44,162 nucleotides of DNA, from positions 1 through 44,162 of the forward strand of contig JASHQD010000774.1 in NCBI GenBank assembly GCA_030037755.1. Reading direction: 5' to 3'. The notes below the pieces were generated by a model, which saw only the letters and a list, made by a program, of their open reading frames with translations, searched no databases and was not told the DNA's origin. Origin of the DNA: Terriglobia bacterium. Its GTDB lineage: Bacteria > Acidobacteriota > Terriglobia > UBA7540. Shown piece after piece: positions 24,913 to 32,187 of the stretch (position 1 is the stretch's first letter; each line of letters begins with the position of its first letter). The position numbers and the translations under genes are program-made.

Positions 24913-25940
24913 AGGACAGCTTTGTCGCCGATCTCAAGCCGGGATCGCTCATTCACGCCACTTTTCTCGTCCAAAGCAAAGAGTTGAAAAAGGGCCGGTC
25001 CGGCCGCAGCTATCTCGACGTGCGCCTGCAGGACTCGACCGGAAGCATCCCGAGCCGTTATTGGGACGCGGACGGCGTCGCGTTTGACTTCGAAATCGAC
25101 GACTTGGTCCTCGTCAAGGCGCAGGCAGAACAGTATCAGGATGGCCTGCAGCTCCGGCTGGGAAGCATCGCCCGCTACGCCGGGCCGTTCGACCTCCGCG
25201 ATTACCTGCCGCGCACTCCCCACGATTCCGAGCAGCTTTTCGCCTCGCTGGTCGCACGAGTGTGCCGGATGCCGGAAGGCTATATCCGGCAGCTTCTGCT
25301 CGCCGTCCTCGAGGATCCCGAAATCGCGCGCCGTTACAAGCTGGCTCCGGCGGCGACGCTCTATCATCACGCCTATCTTGGCGGTCTGCTCGATCACGTG
25401 AGTTCCCTGGCCGGGATTGCCGACCTGGTCTCGGACCATTACCCGGTCTTGAACCGCGAGTTGGTGCTCGCCGGGCTGATTCTCCACGATCTCGGGAAGA
25501 TCGAAGAACTGCAGTACGACGCGGCTTTTCGCTACTCCACGCGAGGCCAGTTGCTCGGCCATATTTTTCTCGGCCTGGAGATGGTGCGCGAGAAGATCCG
25601 GCAGATTCCGGGGTTTCCTCCAGCCCTGCGGGACAGAATCGAGCACATCATTCTGGCTCATCACGGTAAACTGGAATTCGGTTCGCCGAAGGAGCCGCTC
25701 TTTCCCGAGGCCCTCGTGGTCCATTATCTTGACGATCTCGACTCGAAGCTCGAAAGCATGCGCGCGCAGTACGCTGCCGAAGGCGCGCGTCCCGGAGACT
25801 GGACCACGCGGAATCGCGCGTTGGGACGCGAGTTACTGAAAGCCATGCTCGGTGAGGACAGCGAACCGGCTGCGAGCGGATCTCCGGGCCCGCGCGATGA
25901 GCCCGAACCGCCGCCGGCGCAGGGCGATCTGCCGCTGTGA
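24909..25940 (+). CDS. OB-fold/HD-domain protein, YhaM-like 3'-5' exoribonuclease family
   Basis: The 343-residue protein has an N-terminal OB-fold (ATFLVQSKELKKGRSGRSYLDVRLQDSTG and IDDLVLVKAQAEQYQDGLQL). An HD phosphohydrolase domain follows (LYHHAYLGGLLDHVSSLAGI and LAGLILHDLGKIEEL; later IIEHIILAHHGKLEFGSP-like IEHIILAHHGKLEFG). This arrangement matches the YhaM/CBF1 family of RNA and DNA 3'-5' exonucleases of Firmicutes, though activity here is inferred. Metal ligands H..HD..H appear intact. A Pro-rich acidic tail ends it. It overlaps the SurA-like gene by 4 bp. Confidence 0.85.
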   Translation: MKDSFVADLKPGSLIHATFLVQSKELKKGRSGRSYLDVRLQDSTGSIPSRYWDADGVAFDFEIDDLVLVKAQAEQYQDGLQLRLGSIARYAGPFDLRDYLPRTPHDSEQLFASLVARVCRMPEGYIRQLLLAVLEDPEIARRYKLAPAATLYHHAYLGGLLDHVSSLAGIADLVSDHYPVLNRELVLAGLILHDLGKIEELQYDAAFRYSTRGQLLGHIFLGLEMVREKIRQIPGFPPALRDRIEHIILAHHGKLEFGSPKEPLFPEALVVHYLDDLDSKLESMRAQYAAEGARPGDWTTRNRALGRELLKAMLGEDSEPAASGSPGPRDEPEPPPAQGDLPL

Positions 25941-25946
25941 TTCGAT

Positions 25947-26387
25947 ATGCCGCGAAAGACCCGCAACCATCCGCTGGACTTGCCGCCGCTCGAGCTCGAT
26001 TGCATGCGGGCTTTGTGGGCGCTCGGCGAAGGCACGGTCCACGAGATTCGTGCCCGGCTGATGCCCGAGCGCGCGCTCGCTTACACCACCGTGACCACAG
26101 TCATGGATTACCTGTCGAAGAAGGACCTGGTCGCGCGCCAGAAGCGCGGACGAGCTTTTGTCTACCGGCCCCAAGTCAGCGAGCAGACTGCCCGGGAGCA
26201 CGCCGTCGGCCGCCTGACTCGCAACTTCTTCCAAAGCTCGCCCGAGCGCTTGCGCGCGTACGTGCTCGCTGACGCCCGGAGTGCGCCGCCGCTTCCGGGC
26301 AACGGCTCATCGTCCGCAGTTGCAGAAAATCGCCAAGCCAGCGATCCGGCCGAGCGCGCGGAATCCATCGATCCAAGCCTGCTGTGA
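25947..26387 (+). CDS. BlaI/MecI/CopY-family transcriptional repressor
   Basis: The 146-residue protein has the penicillinase-repressor winged helix: LELDCMRALWALGEGTVHEIRARLMPER, LAYTTVTTVMDYLSKKDLVARQKRGRAFVYRP and a dimerisation segment (VSEQTAREHAVGRLTRNFF). A poorly conserved 40-residue tail follows. In classical systems a BlaR1-type membrane protease lies next to it; none is present here. It starts 6 bp after the HD-domain gene and fabZ follows 16 bp later, so it may control or merely travel with that operon. The binding site is not apparent. Confidence 0.85.
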   Translation: MPRKTRNHPLDLPPLELDCMRALWALGEGTVHEIRARLMPERALAYTTVTTVMDYLSKKDLVARQKRGRAFVYRPQVSEQTAREHAVGRLTRNFFQSSPERLRAYVLADARSAPPLPGNGSSSAVAENRQASDPAERAESIDPSLL

Positions 26388-26403
26388 TTCAGGAGTTCAA
26401 AGA

Positions 26404-26892
26404 ATGAGCGAGCCTGGTCCTGAGACGATCCTGCCGCACGCGGCCGTCGAGCGCATCCTGCCGCATCGCTATCCGTTTCTGCTCGTCGATCAGGTGACGG
26501 AGCTTGTACCCGGCGTGCGAATCGCGGGCGTGAAGCATTTCAGTGTCGACGATCAGCCGGTCCAGGGGCATTTCCCGGGCATGCCCGTTGTTCCCACCGC
26601 GATCATGCTGGAACTGGTGACGCAGCTTGGCGCCGTGCTGGTGCTCGAACGGCCCGAAATGCGCGGCAAGATCGCCATGATTCTGCAGATACCGTCGGCG
26701 CGCATGATCGAGCCGGTGTTCCCGGGCGAGACGGTTCACGTCGAGGCCGAGGTGATTCGATTGCGCGAGACCTTTGGCGAGCTGAAGGGAACGATCTATC
26801 GCGACGGGGCGGTTGTGGCCGAAGGTCAGATGCGATTCGCGATCGCCAACGCCGCCGATGTTTTGCCTGACAATCGGCCGCCGGCGTCATAG
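26404..26892 (+). CDS. fabZ: 3-hydroxyacyl-ACP dehydratase FabZ
   Basis: Dehydrates 3-hydroxyacyl-ACP in type II fatty acid synthesis. The 162-residue hot-dog protein shows ILPHRYPFLLVDQV near the start. The catalytic signature follows, GHFPGMPVVPTAIMLELVTQLG, holding the His and Glu. The usual PGV is PTA here, a mild departure. IPSARMIEPVFPGETVHVEAEV follows. The frame is open upstream, but ATG at 26404 gives the normal length. It converges with dusB, only 22 bp away. Confidence 0.9.
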   Translation: MSEPGPETILPHAAVERILPHRYPFLLVDQVTELVPGVRIAGVKHFSVDDQPVQGHFPGMPVVPTAIMLELVTQLGAVLVLERPEMRGKIAMILQIPSARMIEPVFPGETVHVEAEVIRLRETFGELKGTIYRDGAVVAEGQMRFAIANAADVLPDNRPPAS

Positions 26893-26914
26893 GCGGTCCG
26901 GTTGAATTCTGGCG

Positions 26915-27949
26915 TCAGGCACAAGTGTCCGATTCGGCTGCTACGAGTTGCTCTGTGGCCGGCTCGCATGGCACTGTTTGCGGCGTGCTGAAGAAATCGT
27001 CGACGCGATCCAGAACCTCGCGCGGCGTGTTCGCGCTTTGCACGCGATGACGCAACTCGGCGCCGTTGCGCACGCCATGCGTAAACCAGCTCGCGAACTG
27101 TTTCATCTTGCCGATCGATCCCGGAATGTCTTCGGCCACGAGCATCGCGTAGTATTCGCGGATAAGCGCGTAACGATCCGCTTCCGTCGGCTCGCGATAG
27201 CTGCCGCTGGCGAAGTAATCCGCCATCTGGCGGAATATCCACGGATTGGTGGGCGCGGCACGGCCGATCATCACCGCGTCGCAGCCCGTGGCTGCGGCCA
27301 GCGCTTCGGCATCGCGCGGATTCATAACGTCGCCGTTGCCGATCACCGGAATCCGCACCGCCTGCTTGACCTCACCGATCACATCCCAACGCGCGCGCCC
27401 GCTGAAGCCCTGAACGCGCGTGCGCCCGTGGACGGCGATCGCTTCCACCCCGCAATCCTCCGCCATGCGCGCCACCGGCACCGCCACAATCTCGTCGTCA
27501 CTCCAGCCGATGCGGATCTTGATGGTGAAGGGAATTGTCACCGCGGCGCGAATCTGGCGCAGGATCGTCTCCAGATTCGGCAGATCGCGCAGGAGTCCCG
27601 AGCCGCCGCACTTGACCACTTTCTTCGCGGGGCAGCCGAGGTTCAGATCGATCAGGTTGAAGCCCAGATCTTCGATCATCGCCGCGGCTTCCGCCAGCCG
27701 GTCCGCGTCGGCGCCGAAAATCTGCGCCGTGATCGGCCGCTCCTCCCCCGTGTAGTAGAGGAAGCGCTTCGACTTGAGATTCTGCCGCAGCATCCCCTCG
27801 CTCGAGACGAACTCCGTCATGATCAGACCGCAGCCGCCCAGCCGCTTGATGAATCGGCGAAAGACCGTATCCGTAATGCCGGCCATCGGCGCCAGAATCT
27901 GGGCCGGACACACTAGGACATCTCGGATTTGCAGTTGTTCGAACAGCAT
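26915..27949 (-). CDS. dusB: tRNA-dihydrouridine synthase (DusB-type)
   Basis: FMN enzyme that reduces uridines in tRNA. The 344-residue TIM barrel shows LAPMAGITDTVFRRFIKRLG at the N-terminus. The catalytic Cys is in LIDLNLGCPAKKVVKCGGSGLL, and TIKIRIGW and IAVHGRTRVQGFSG bind the flavin phosphate region. IPVIGNGDV and MIGRAAPTNPWIF follow. The helical RNA-binding domain ends it. It lies downstream of rsmI in the same direction, a joint grouping of RNA-modification genes, separated by heptamer element E4. Confidence 0.92.
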   Translation of the reverse strand: MLFEQLQIRDVLVCPAQILAPMAGITDTVFRRFIKRLGGCGLIMTEFVSSEGMLRQNLKSKRFLYYTGEERPITAQIFGADADRLAEAAAMIEDLGFNLIDLNLGCPAKKVVKCGGSGLLRDLPNLETILRQIRAAVTIPFTIKIRIGWSDDEIVAVPVARMAEDCGVEAIAVHGRTRVQGFSGRARWDVIGEVKQAVRIPVIGNGDVMNPRDAEALAAATGCDAVMIGRAAPTNPWIFRQMADYFASGSYREPTEADRYALIREYYAMLVAEDIPGSIGKMKQFASWFTHGVRNGAELRHRVQSANTPREVLDRVDDFFSTPQTVPCEPATEQLVAAESDTCA

Positions 27950-27954
27950 TTGAA

Positions 27955-28183
27955 GTCAGTTGTCAGTGGTCAGTCGTTGGTTGGCGGCTGTCGGCCGGTC
28001 GCTGGTTGTTGGTTTCTGTTTGTCCCTTCGATTCGTAGGTTCTGGATCGTTGACGCGCGTTCACGATCTACGAACGACCATCTACGATCTACAGCCAAAC
28101 GAACTTCCGGGAACTGATCACCGGCAACCGCCAACCGGCAACCAGCAACTGACAACCACTCGCCACCTGTCACTCGCCACTAC
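27955..28183. repeat. Composite heptamer hairpin element E4
   Basis: The left arm holds ten contiguous heptamers (27955-28024), starting GTCAGTT, GTCAGTG, GTCAGTC, GTTGGTT. The right arm holds nine (28121-28183), including CCGGCAA, CCGCCAA, CCGGCAA, CCAGCAA, CTGACAA. The arms are broadly complementary (GTTGG/CCAAC type). The core has its own heptamers (ATCTACG, AACGACC, ATCTACG, ATCTACA at 28066-28093) and a 7-bp stem TTCGTAG/CTACGAA. It fills the rsmI-dusB spacer and encodes the last residues of RsmI. Confidence 0.8.
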
Positions 28184-29057
28184 TCTTCTCACTCTGCCAC
28201 TGGCGATAGGCCTCGCTTTTGGAGAGCCCGCGCGTCTTCGCGACCAGCTTTAGAGCCGCCTTTTCGCTGAGCCCCTGCGCCATCGATTCGTCCAGTTCCT
28301 CCTGGATCGACCGCGACACGATCTCTCCCGAGCGCTCAACGCCATTCTCGGGGGGGCCTAGCAGAATGGTGACTTCACCCTTTACCCCTTTGCCCTTGAG
28401 CCGCGCCAGAACCTCCGACACGGTGCCGCGCAGAAACTCTTCGTGCAGCTTGGTGATCTCGCGAGCCACGACCAACGGGCGATCTCCCAAAACCTTGAGT
28501 ACGTCTTCCAGAGTTTCGGCGGCGCGCTGGGGCGATTCGTAAAACACCAGCGCGCGCTCACCCTTCAATTCGTGCAAGAAGCGCTGCCGCGCCAGGCGCT
28601 TCGCGGGCAGGAAACCGACAAACCGGAATTCCTCCACCGGAAGCCCGCCGGCGGCCAGCGTCGCGACCAGCGCAGACGCCCCCGGCACCGGAATCACGGT
28701 CACGTTATGCCGTACCGCCAACTTGACCAGGCGAAATCCGGGATCGGAGACGAGCGGCATCCCCGCGTCTGAAACCAGCGCGATGTCCTCGCCCTCCTCC
28801 ATCCGGATCATCAATTCCGGCGCGCGCGTGAATTCGTTGTGCTCGTGGTAGCTGATCGTGGGTGTTGTGATGCCATAGTGATCGAGCAAGGTACGGGTGC
28901 GCCGCGTGTCCTCACACGCCACCAGATCGACCTCTTTGAGCACTCGCAGCGCTCGCAGGGTGATATCCTCAAGGTTGCCGATCGGGGTACCCACCACGTA
29001 GAGGTGGCCCGGCGGAGAAGCAAGATCACGAGCTGCAGGCGCGTTCACTTTTGCCAT
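28170..29057 (-). CDS. rsmI: 16S rRNA (cytidine1402-2'-O)-methyltransferase
   Basis: Methylates the ribose of C1402 in the decoding centre. The 295-residue protein has the tetrapyrrole-methylase fold with GHLYVVGTPIGNLEDITLRALRVLKEVDLVACEDTRRTRTLL, the SAM-binding ALVSDAGMPLVSDPGF, and VIPVPGASALVATLAAGGLP. RALVFYESPQRAAETLEDV and EVTILLGPP follow. All family motifs are intact. The last four residues (SSGE) lie in the heptamer element E4. It is divergent from the adenosine-kinase-family gene at 29203. Confidence 0.94.
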   Translation of the reverse strand: MAKVNAPAARDLASPPGHLYVVGTPIGNLEDITLRALRVLKEVDLVACEDTRRTRTLLDHYGITTPTISYHEHNEFTRAPELMIRMEEGEDIALVSDAGMPLVSDPGFRLVKLAVRHNVTVIPVPGASALVATLAAGGLPVEEFRFVGFLPAKRLARQRFLHELKGERALVFYESPQRAAETLEDVLKVLGDRPLVVAREITKLHEEFLRGTVSEVLARLKGKGVKGEVTILLGPPENGVERSGEIVSRSIQEELDESMAQGLSEKAALKLVAKTRGLSKSEAYRQWQSEKSSGE

Positions 29058-29166
29058 CTTAGAACTCCGAACCTGACGGTCACGCCAAAGACGCTCCGTC
29101 AGAGTTCAGTTTACATGGCCTTTAGCAAGGGAGCAATAATCCGGGCGGGAGTGGCCTGACTTCGAC

Positions 29167-29181
29167 GTAGGGTGGCCCTAC
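29167..29181. promoter_or_regulatory. Small dyad upstream of adenosine-specific kinase gene
   Basis: GTAGGG-TGG-CCCTAC is a perfect 6-bp inverted repeat with a 3-nt centre, lying 21 bp before the ATG at 29203 in a divergent spacer. It could be an operator or a leader hairpin that partly controls access to the GGGAG ribosome-binding site. Confidence 0.35.
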
Positions 29182-29202
29182 TCGAAAGGGCGGGAGCAGG
29201 TT

Positions 29203-29685
29203 ATGGAGATCAAAATCGTTCGTATCGACAAGCCGACTGATCTCAATTTCATTCTCGGGCAAGCGCACTTTATCAAGACCGTCGAGGACCTCTACGAAGC
29301 CATCGTGCAGACCGTGCCGGGAATGAAGTTCGGAATTGGCTTTTGCGAGTCCTCGGGCGCGACTCTGGTGCGATACGCCGGCAACGATCCGGCCCTGATC
29401 GAGCTCGCACAGCGCAATGCGCTCGCGCTCGGCACCGGGCACGCGTTCATCATCTTCATTGACGGCGGATTCCCGATCAACATCCTGAACACCATCAAAA
29501 ACGTGCCGGAAGTCTGCGGGATCTACTGCGCCACAGCCAATCCCGTGGAAGTGATCGTGGCGGAGACCGAGCAGGGTCGAGGGATTCTGGGCGTGATTGA
29601 CGGCGCCAGGACGAAGGGGATCGAGACCGAGGAAGATATCAAGGGCCGTAAAGAGCTGCTGCGACGGTTTGGATACAAGTTGTAA
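29203..29685 (+). CDS. Adenosine-specific kinase family protein (DUF355)
   Basis: The 160-residue protein matches the DUF355/adenosine-specific kinase family along its whole length: LNFILGQAHFIKTVEDLYEAI, PGMKFGIGFCESSGATLVRYAGND, IFIDGGFPINILNTIKNVPEVCGIYCATANPVEVIVAETEQGRGILGVIDG. It was first characterised in archaea and occurs patchily in bacteria. GGGAG lies eight bases before the ATG. It stands alone, so context adds nothing to its role. The catalytic assignment comes from the family name, not from motifs I can verify. Confidence 0.88.
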   Translation: MEIKIVRIDKPTDLNFILGQAHFIKTVEDLYEAIVQTVPGMKFGIGFCESSGATLVRYAGNDPALIELAQRNALALGTGHAFIIFIDGGFPINILNTIKNVPEVCGIYCATANPVEVIVAETEQGRGILGVIDGARTKGIETEEDIKGRKELLRRFGYKL

Positions 29686-29953
29686 TCGGCACCGGGTTCA
29701 ACGCAGAGGCCACAGAGGAGGCCGAAAACGTGACAGCAGTGCAATCAGCCCCGCAGGCTGCTTTCCGGCAAACATGTGCCCTGTCCGGCACTTTCGGGGC
29801 CGAATTGTTTCTCGGCGCTCCCATCCGCAGGCTTGCGCCTTCGGCTAGTCGAGGTGTTGTCCCCGGGCAACGAGTCGGGGTGTTGCCCTTCGGGCAACGG
29901 GCGGACGATTCACCGAGCACAATCGCATCACGTCCCGGCGTTCCTCGATCCCA
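29686..29953. terminator. Convergent spacer with clustered GC hairpins
   Basis: This 268-bp spacer lies between the converging kinase-family and xseA genes. It contains GTTGTCCCCGGGCAAC (29856-29871) and GTTGCCC-TTC-GGGCAAC (29882-29898), two related stems 10 bp apart, plus CCGCAGGCT twice (about 29751 and 29825) and the repeated word CAGAGG near 29704-29717. No gene is credible here. The stems could end transcription from both sides. Confidence 0.5.
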
Positions 29954-31312
29954 TCACGTCTTCGCGTTCCTCACTTCCGCTTCCAACTCCCCGCTGGCAA
30001 GCCTGATTGAGATCTCGCTTCCCGCGGAGACCTGCCTCGCGTCACGCACGATGCGTCCGGCGGCGTCGCGCGTGATCGAGTATCCGCGCCTGAGAATCGC
30101 CATGGGATTCCGCTCCTCGAGCAACGCCCGATCGTGCGCGAGGCGATTCCGCTGCTCGCTCAGGGCGCGATCGATGGCCGCGTCGAGACAGCCCGCGCGC
30201 TCCCGAACGGTTCCGCGGCGGATCTCGAGGAAGCGCTCGAAGTCGTAGCGGACCAGTCCGGGCGCAATCTGCATCAACTGACGGCGCGCCGCGCCCAGCC
30301 GGCGCGCCATGGACGCGTTCAGTGCCGCGGCAGCTTCGTCGATGCGCTGCGCCCGTTGCACGATGCGCGTTGCCAGCGTTTGAAACACGCGATGCGCGCT
30401 CATTTCGCCGAGCCGATGCCGAGCTTCGGCAAGACGCAAGCGTACGCATTGCCCGAGATGGCGCGCTCGGCTCTCGACCTCGGATTCGAAATCGGAGCGG
30501 CGCCGAACCACCAGTTCCGCCGCTGCCGACGGCGTCGGCGCGCGCAGGTCAGCGACAAAATCGGCGATGGTGAAGTCGGTCTCATGGCCCACGGCGGAAA
30601 CCACAGGCACTCGCGAAGCGGAGATCGCCCGCGCTACACTCTCCTCGTTGAACGCCCATAGGTCCTCAAGCGATCCGCCGCCGCGCGCCACGATCAGCAC
30701 GTCCACGCCGGGCCAGCGGTTGATACACCGGATCCCCTCCGCGATCTCCGCCGCCGCGCCTTCGCCCTGTACGCGCACGGGATAGAGTAGCGCGTTGATG
30801 TTCCGAAACCGGCGGCGCAGAACCCGCAGAATGTCGCGAATCACCGCCCCGGTCGGCGAGGTCACGATCCCGATCGTCCGCGGCAGCACCGGCAGCGGCT
30901 TCTTGCGGGCCGAATCGAACAGGCCTTCAGCGGCCAGCCGCGCCTTGAGCTGGTCGAAGGCGAGCTGCAGCGCACCAAGTCCCGCGGGCTCCAGAAGCTC
31001 GACGATCAACTGGTATTCGCCGCGCGCCTCGTAGACGCTGAGCTGTCCGCGCGCGATCACCGAGAGCCCGTCGGCCGGCTTGAACTTCAGATATCGCGCC
31101 TGGCTGCGGAAACAGACAGCGCGGAGCTGGGCCTTGGAGTCTTTCAGCGTGAAGTACAGGTGACCGGAGCTCGCGGGACGAAAATTCGAAATCTCGCCCG
31201 TAACCCATACGTCCGGGAATTGCTCCTCGAACAGAGCGCGGATCTCTTCGCTGATCTCCGAGACGGTGAAGATCTTGCGCTGCGGTTTAAAGTCGAGAAG
31301 AGCTTGTTCCAT
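29954..31312 (-). CDS. xseA: Exodeoxyribonuclease VII large subunit
   Basis: Large subunit of a single-strand-specific nuclease used in repair. The 452-residue protein has an N-terminal OB-fold ([42 protein letters not shown]). The catalytic domain follows with [44 protein letters not shown] and [32 protein letters not shown] long coiled coil and a C-terminal [14 protein letters not shown] segment end it. The small subunit gene xseB does not follow. The ATG at 31312 lies beside heptamer element E5, leaving a weak Shine-Dalgarno. Confidence 0.94.
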   Translation of the reverse strand: MEQALLDFKPQRKIFTVSEISEEIRALFEEQFPDVWVTGEISNFRPASSGHLYFTLKDSKAQLRAVCFRSQARYLKFKPADGLSVIARGQLSVYEARGEYQLIVELLEPAGLGALQLAFDQLKARLAAEGLFDSARKKPLPVLPRTIGIVTSPTGAVIRDILRVLRRRFRNINALLYPVRVQGEGAAAEIAEGIRCINRWPGVDVLIVARGGGSLEDLWAFNEESVARAISASRVPVVSAVGHETDFTIADFVADLRAPTPSAAAELVVRRRSDFESEVESRARHLGQCVRLRLAEARHRLGEMSAHRVFQTLATRIVQRAQRIDEAAAALNASMARRLGAARRQLMQIAPGLVRYDFERFLEIRRGTVRERAGCLDAAIDRALSEQRNRLAHDRALLEERNPMAILRRGYSITRDAAGRIVRDARQVSAGSEISIRLASGELEAEVRNAKT

Positions 31313-31321
31313 AGCAAGCTT

Positions 31322-31406
31322 TCAGCCATCAGTTATCGGCCGTCAGCCATCAGCTCTCAACCATGTTTCTCGGCTGAAGGCTGAGTGCTGAGAGCTGAAG
31401 GCTCAT
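31322..31406. repeat. Heptamer hairpin element E5
   Basis: The left arm is TCAGCCA, TCAGTTA, TCGGCCG, TCAGCCA, TCAGCTC, TCAACCA (31322-31363). The right arm is GGCTGAA, GGCTGAG, TGCTGAG, AGCTGAA, GGCTCAT (31372-31406). CAGCTCTCA at 31351-31359 is exactly complementary to TGAGAGCTG at 31389-31397. The element spans nearly the whole spacer between the DUF2905 gene and xseA and includes the DUF2905 stop codon. Confidence 0.85.
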
Positions 31407-31648
31407 GGTTTCCTCAAATAGGAAATCAGCCACATCACTGCGGTGATGACGGCGCTGAGCACGAGGCACGTGACGAGCGGAAAATAGAATGAAACGTGCC
31501 TGCCCTTGTAAGCGACGTCGCCGGGCAGGCGGCCGAAGTGCAGGAATCCGAGCCGCGTGACCCCCATCAGCAGCAACCCGATCACTACCAGCACCGTGCC
31601 CAGGGTCACCGCTATTTTGCCGAGCTGATACGTGATCGGATCCGCCAT
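31403..31648 (-). CDS. DUF2905 family small membrane protein
   Basis: The 81-residue protein has two membrane helices (about residues 10-30 and 55-77) around the family signature LGFLHFGRLPGDVAYKGRHVSFYFPLVTCLVLS. DUF2905 proteins are widespread and uncharacterised inner-membrane proteins, often close to ruvB or queA; here the neighbour is xseA, 90 bp downstream. It is divergent from padR. The C-terminal residues come from the heptamer element. Function unknown. Confidence 0.88.
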   Translation of the reverse strand: MADPITYQLGKIAVTLGTVLVVIGLLLMGVTRLGFLHFGRLPGDVAYKGRHVSFYFPLVTCLVLSAVITAVMWLISYLRKP

Positions 31649-31791
31649 CGCGCTTCGAATTCATGGTCAGTCACCGCGGCGGTAGTGTCAAGGCTGCCCG
31701 AAGGCGCCGCCATAAAGGCGAGTGACGGTTACTGGGCTAACCCCCAGAACCGGGAGCTCGGCCCGTTTCGGCAAAGTTCGCCGTCCTCCCC

Positions 31792-31846
31792 TTGACATCT
31801 AGGGTATGGCAGCGTTACGCTCTCCTTCACCTCGACGACTAGGGTA
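31792..31846 (+). promoter_or_regulatory. padR promoter with paired CTAGGGTA motifs
   Basis: A perfect -35 TTGACA lies at 31792-31797 and a weak -10 TACGCT at 31816-31821 (18-bp spacing). The word CTAGGGTA occurs at 31799-31806, inside the promoter spacer, and again at 31839-31846, just before the padR ATG. The 40-bp separation is close to four helical turns. An 11-bp dyad AGCGT-T-ACGCT overlaps the -10 (31811-31821). These would suit autoregulation by PadR. Confidence 0.5.
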
Positions 31847-31852
31847 ACGTTG

Positions 31853-32179
31853 ATGGCAAAAAATGACCTGCAGGGCGCGCTCGATCTCCTGATCCTTAAA
31901 ACTCTCTCGCAGTTGGGATCCATGCACGGCTACGGCATCCTGATGCACATCCGCCGCGTAAGCGACGAGATTCTCATCGTCGAAGAGGGCTCCCTCTACC
32001 CGGCATTACACCGCATGCAGCAGCACGGTTGGGTGCGGTCGAACTGGGCGGTAACGGATTATGGGCGCCAGGCCAAGTGGTACGCGCTCACGCGCGCGGG
32101 CCGCGAGCAGCTTGCCAGCCGCGAAAAGAATTGGGCTCAAGTGGTCAAAGGCGTCGACGCGATTCTGCGTTTTGCGTGA
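31853..32179 (+). CDS. PadR-family transcriptional regulator
   Basis: The 108-residue protein is a minimal PadR winged helix: LDLLILKTLSQLGSMHGYGILMHIRRVSDEILIVEEGSLYPALHRMQQHGWVRSNW, then KWYALTRAGREQLASREKNW. ATG at 31853 is used; a TTG one codon earlier is unlikely. It lies 8 bp before the ADOP permease gene. In Acidobacteria such PadR genes usually precede duplicated orphan permeases, so it probably represses this operon and itself. Ligand unknown. Confidence 0.92.
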   Translation: MAKNDLQGALDLLILKTLSQLGSMHGYGILMHIRRVSDEILIVEEGSLYPALHRMQQHGWVRSNWAVTDYGRQAKWYALTRAGREQLASREKNWAQVVKGVDAILRFA

Positions 32180-32187
32180 GGGGAATC

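Noticed and set aside
29730-30248. 172-codon plus-strand frame overlapping the end of xseA
   Set aside because: Mostly antisense to xseA and composed of hairpin-rich spacer; no family resemblance.
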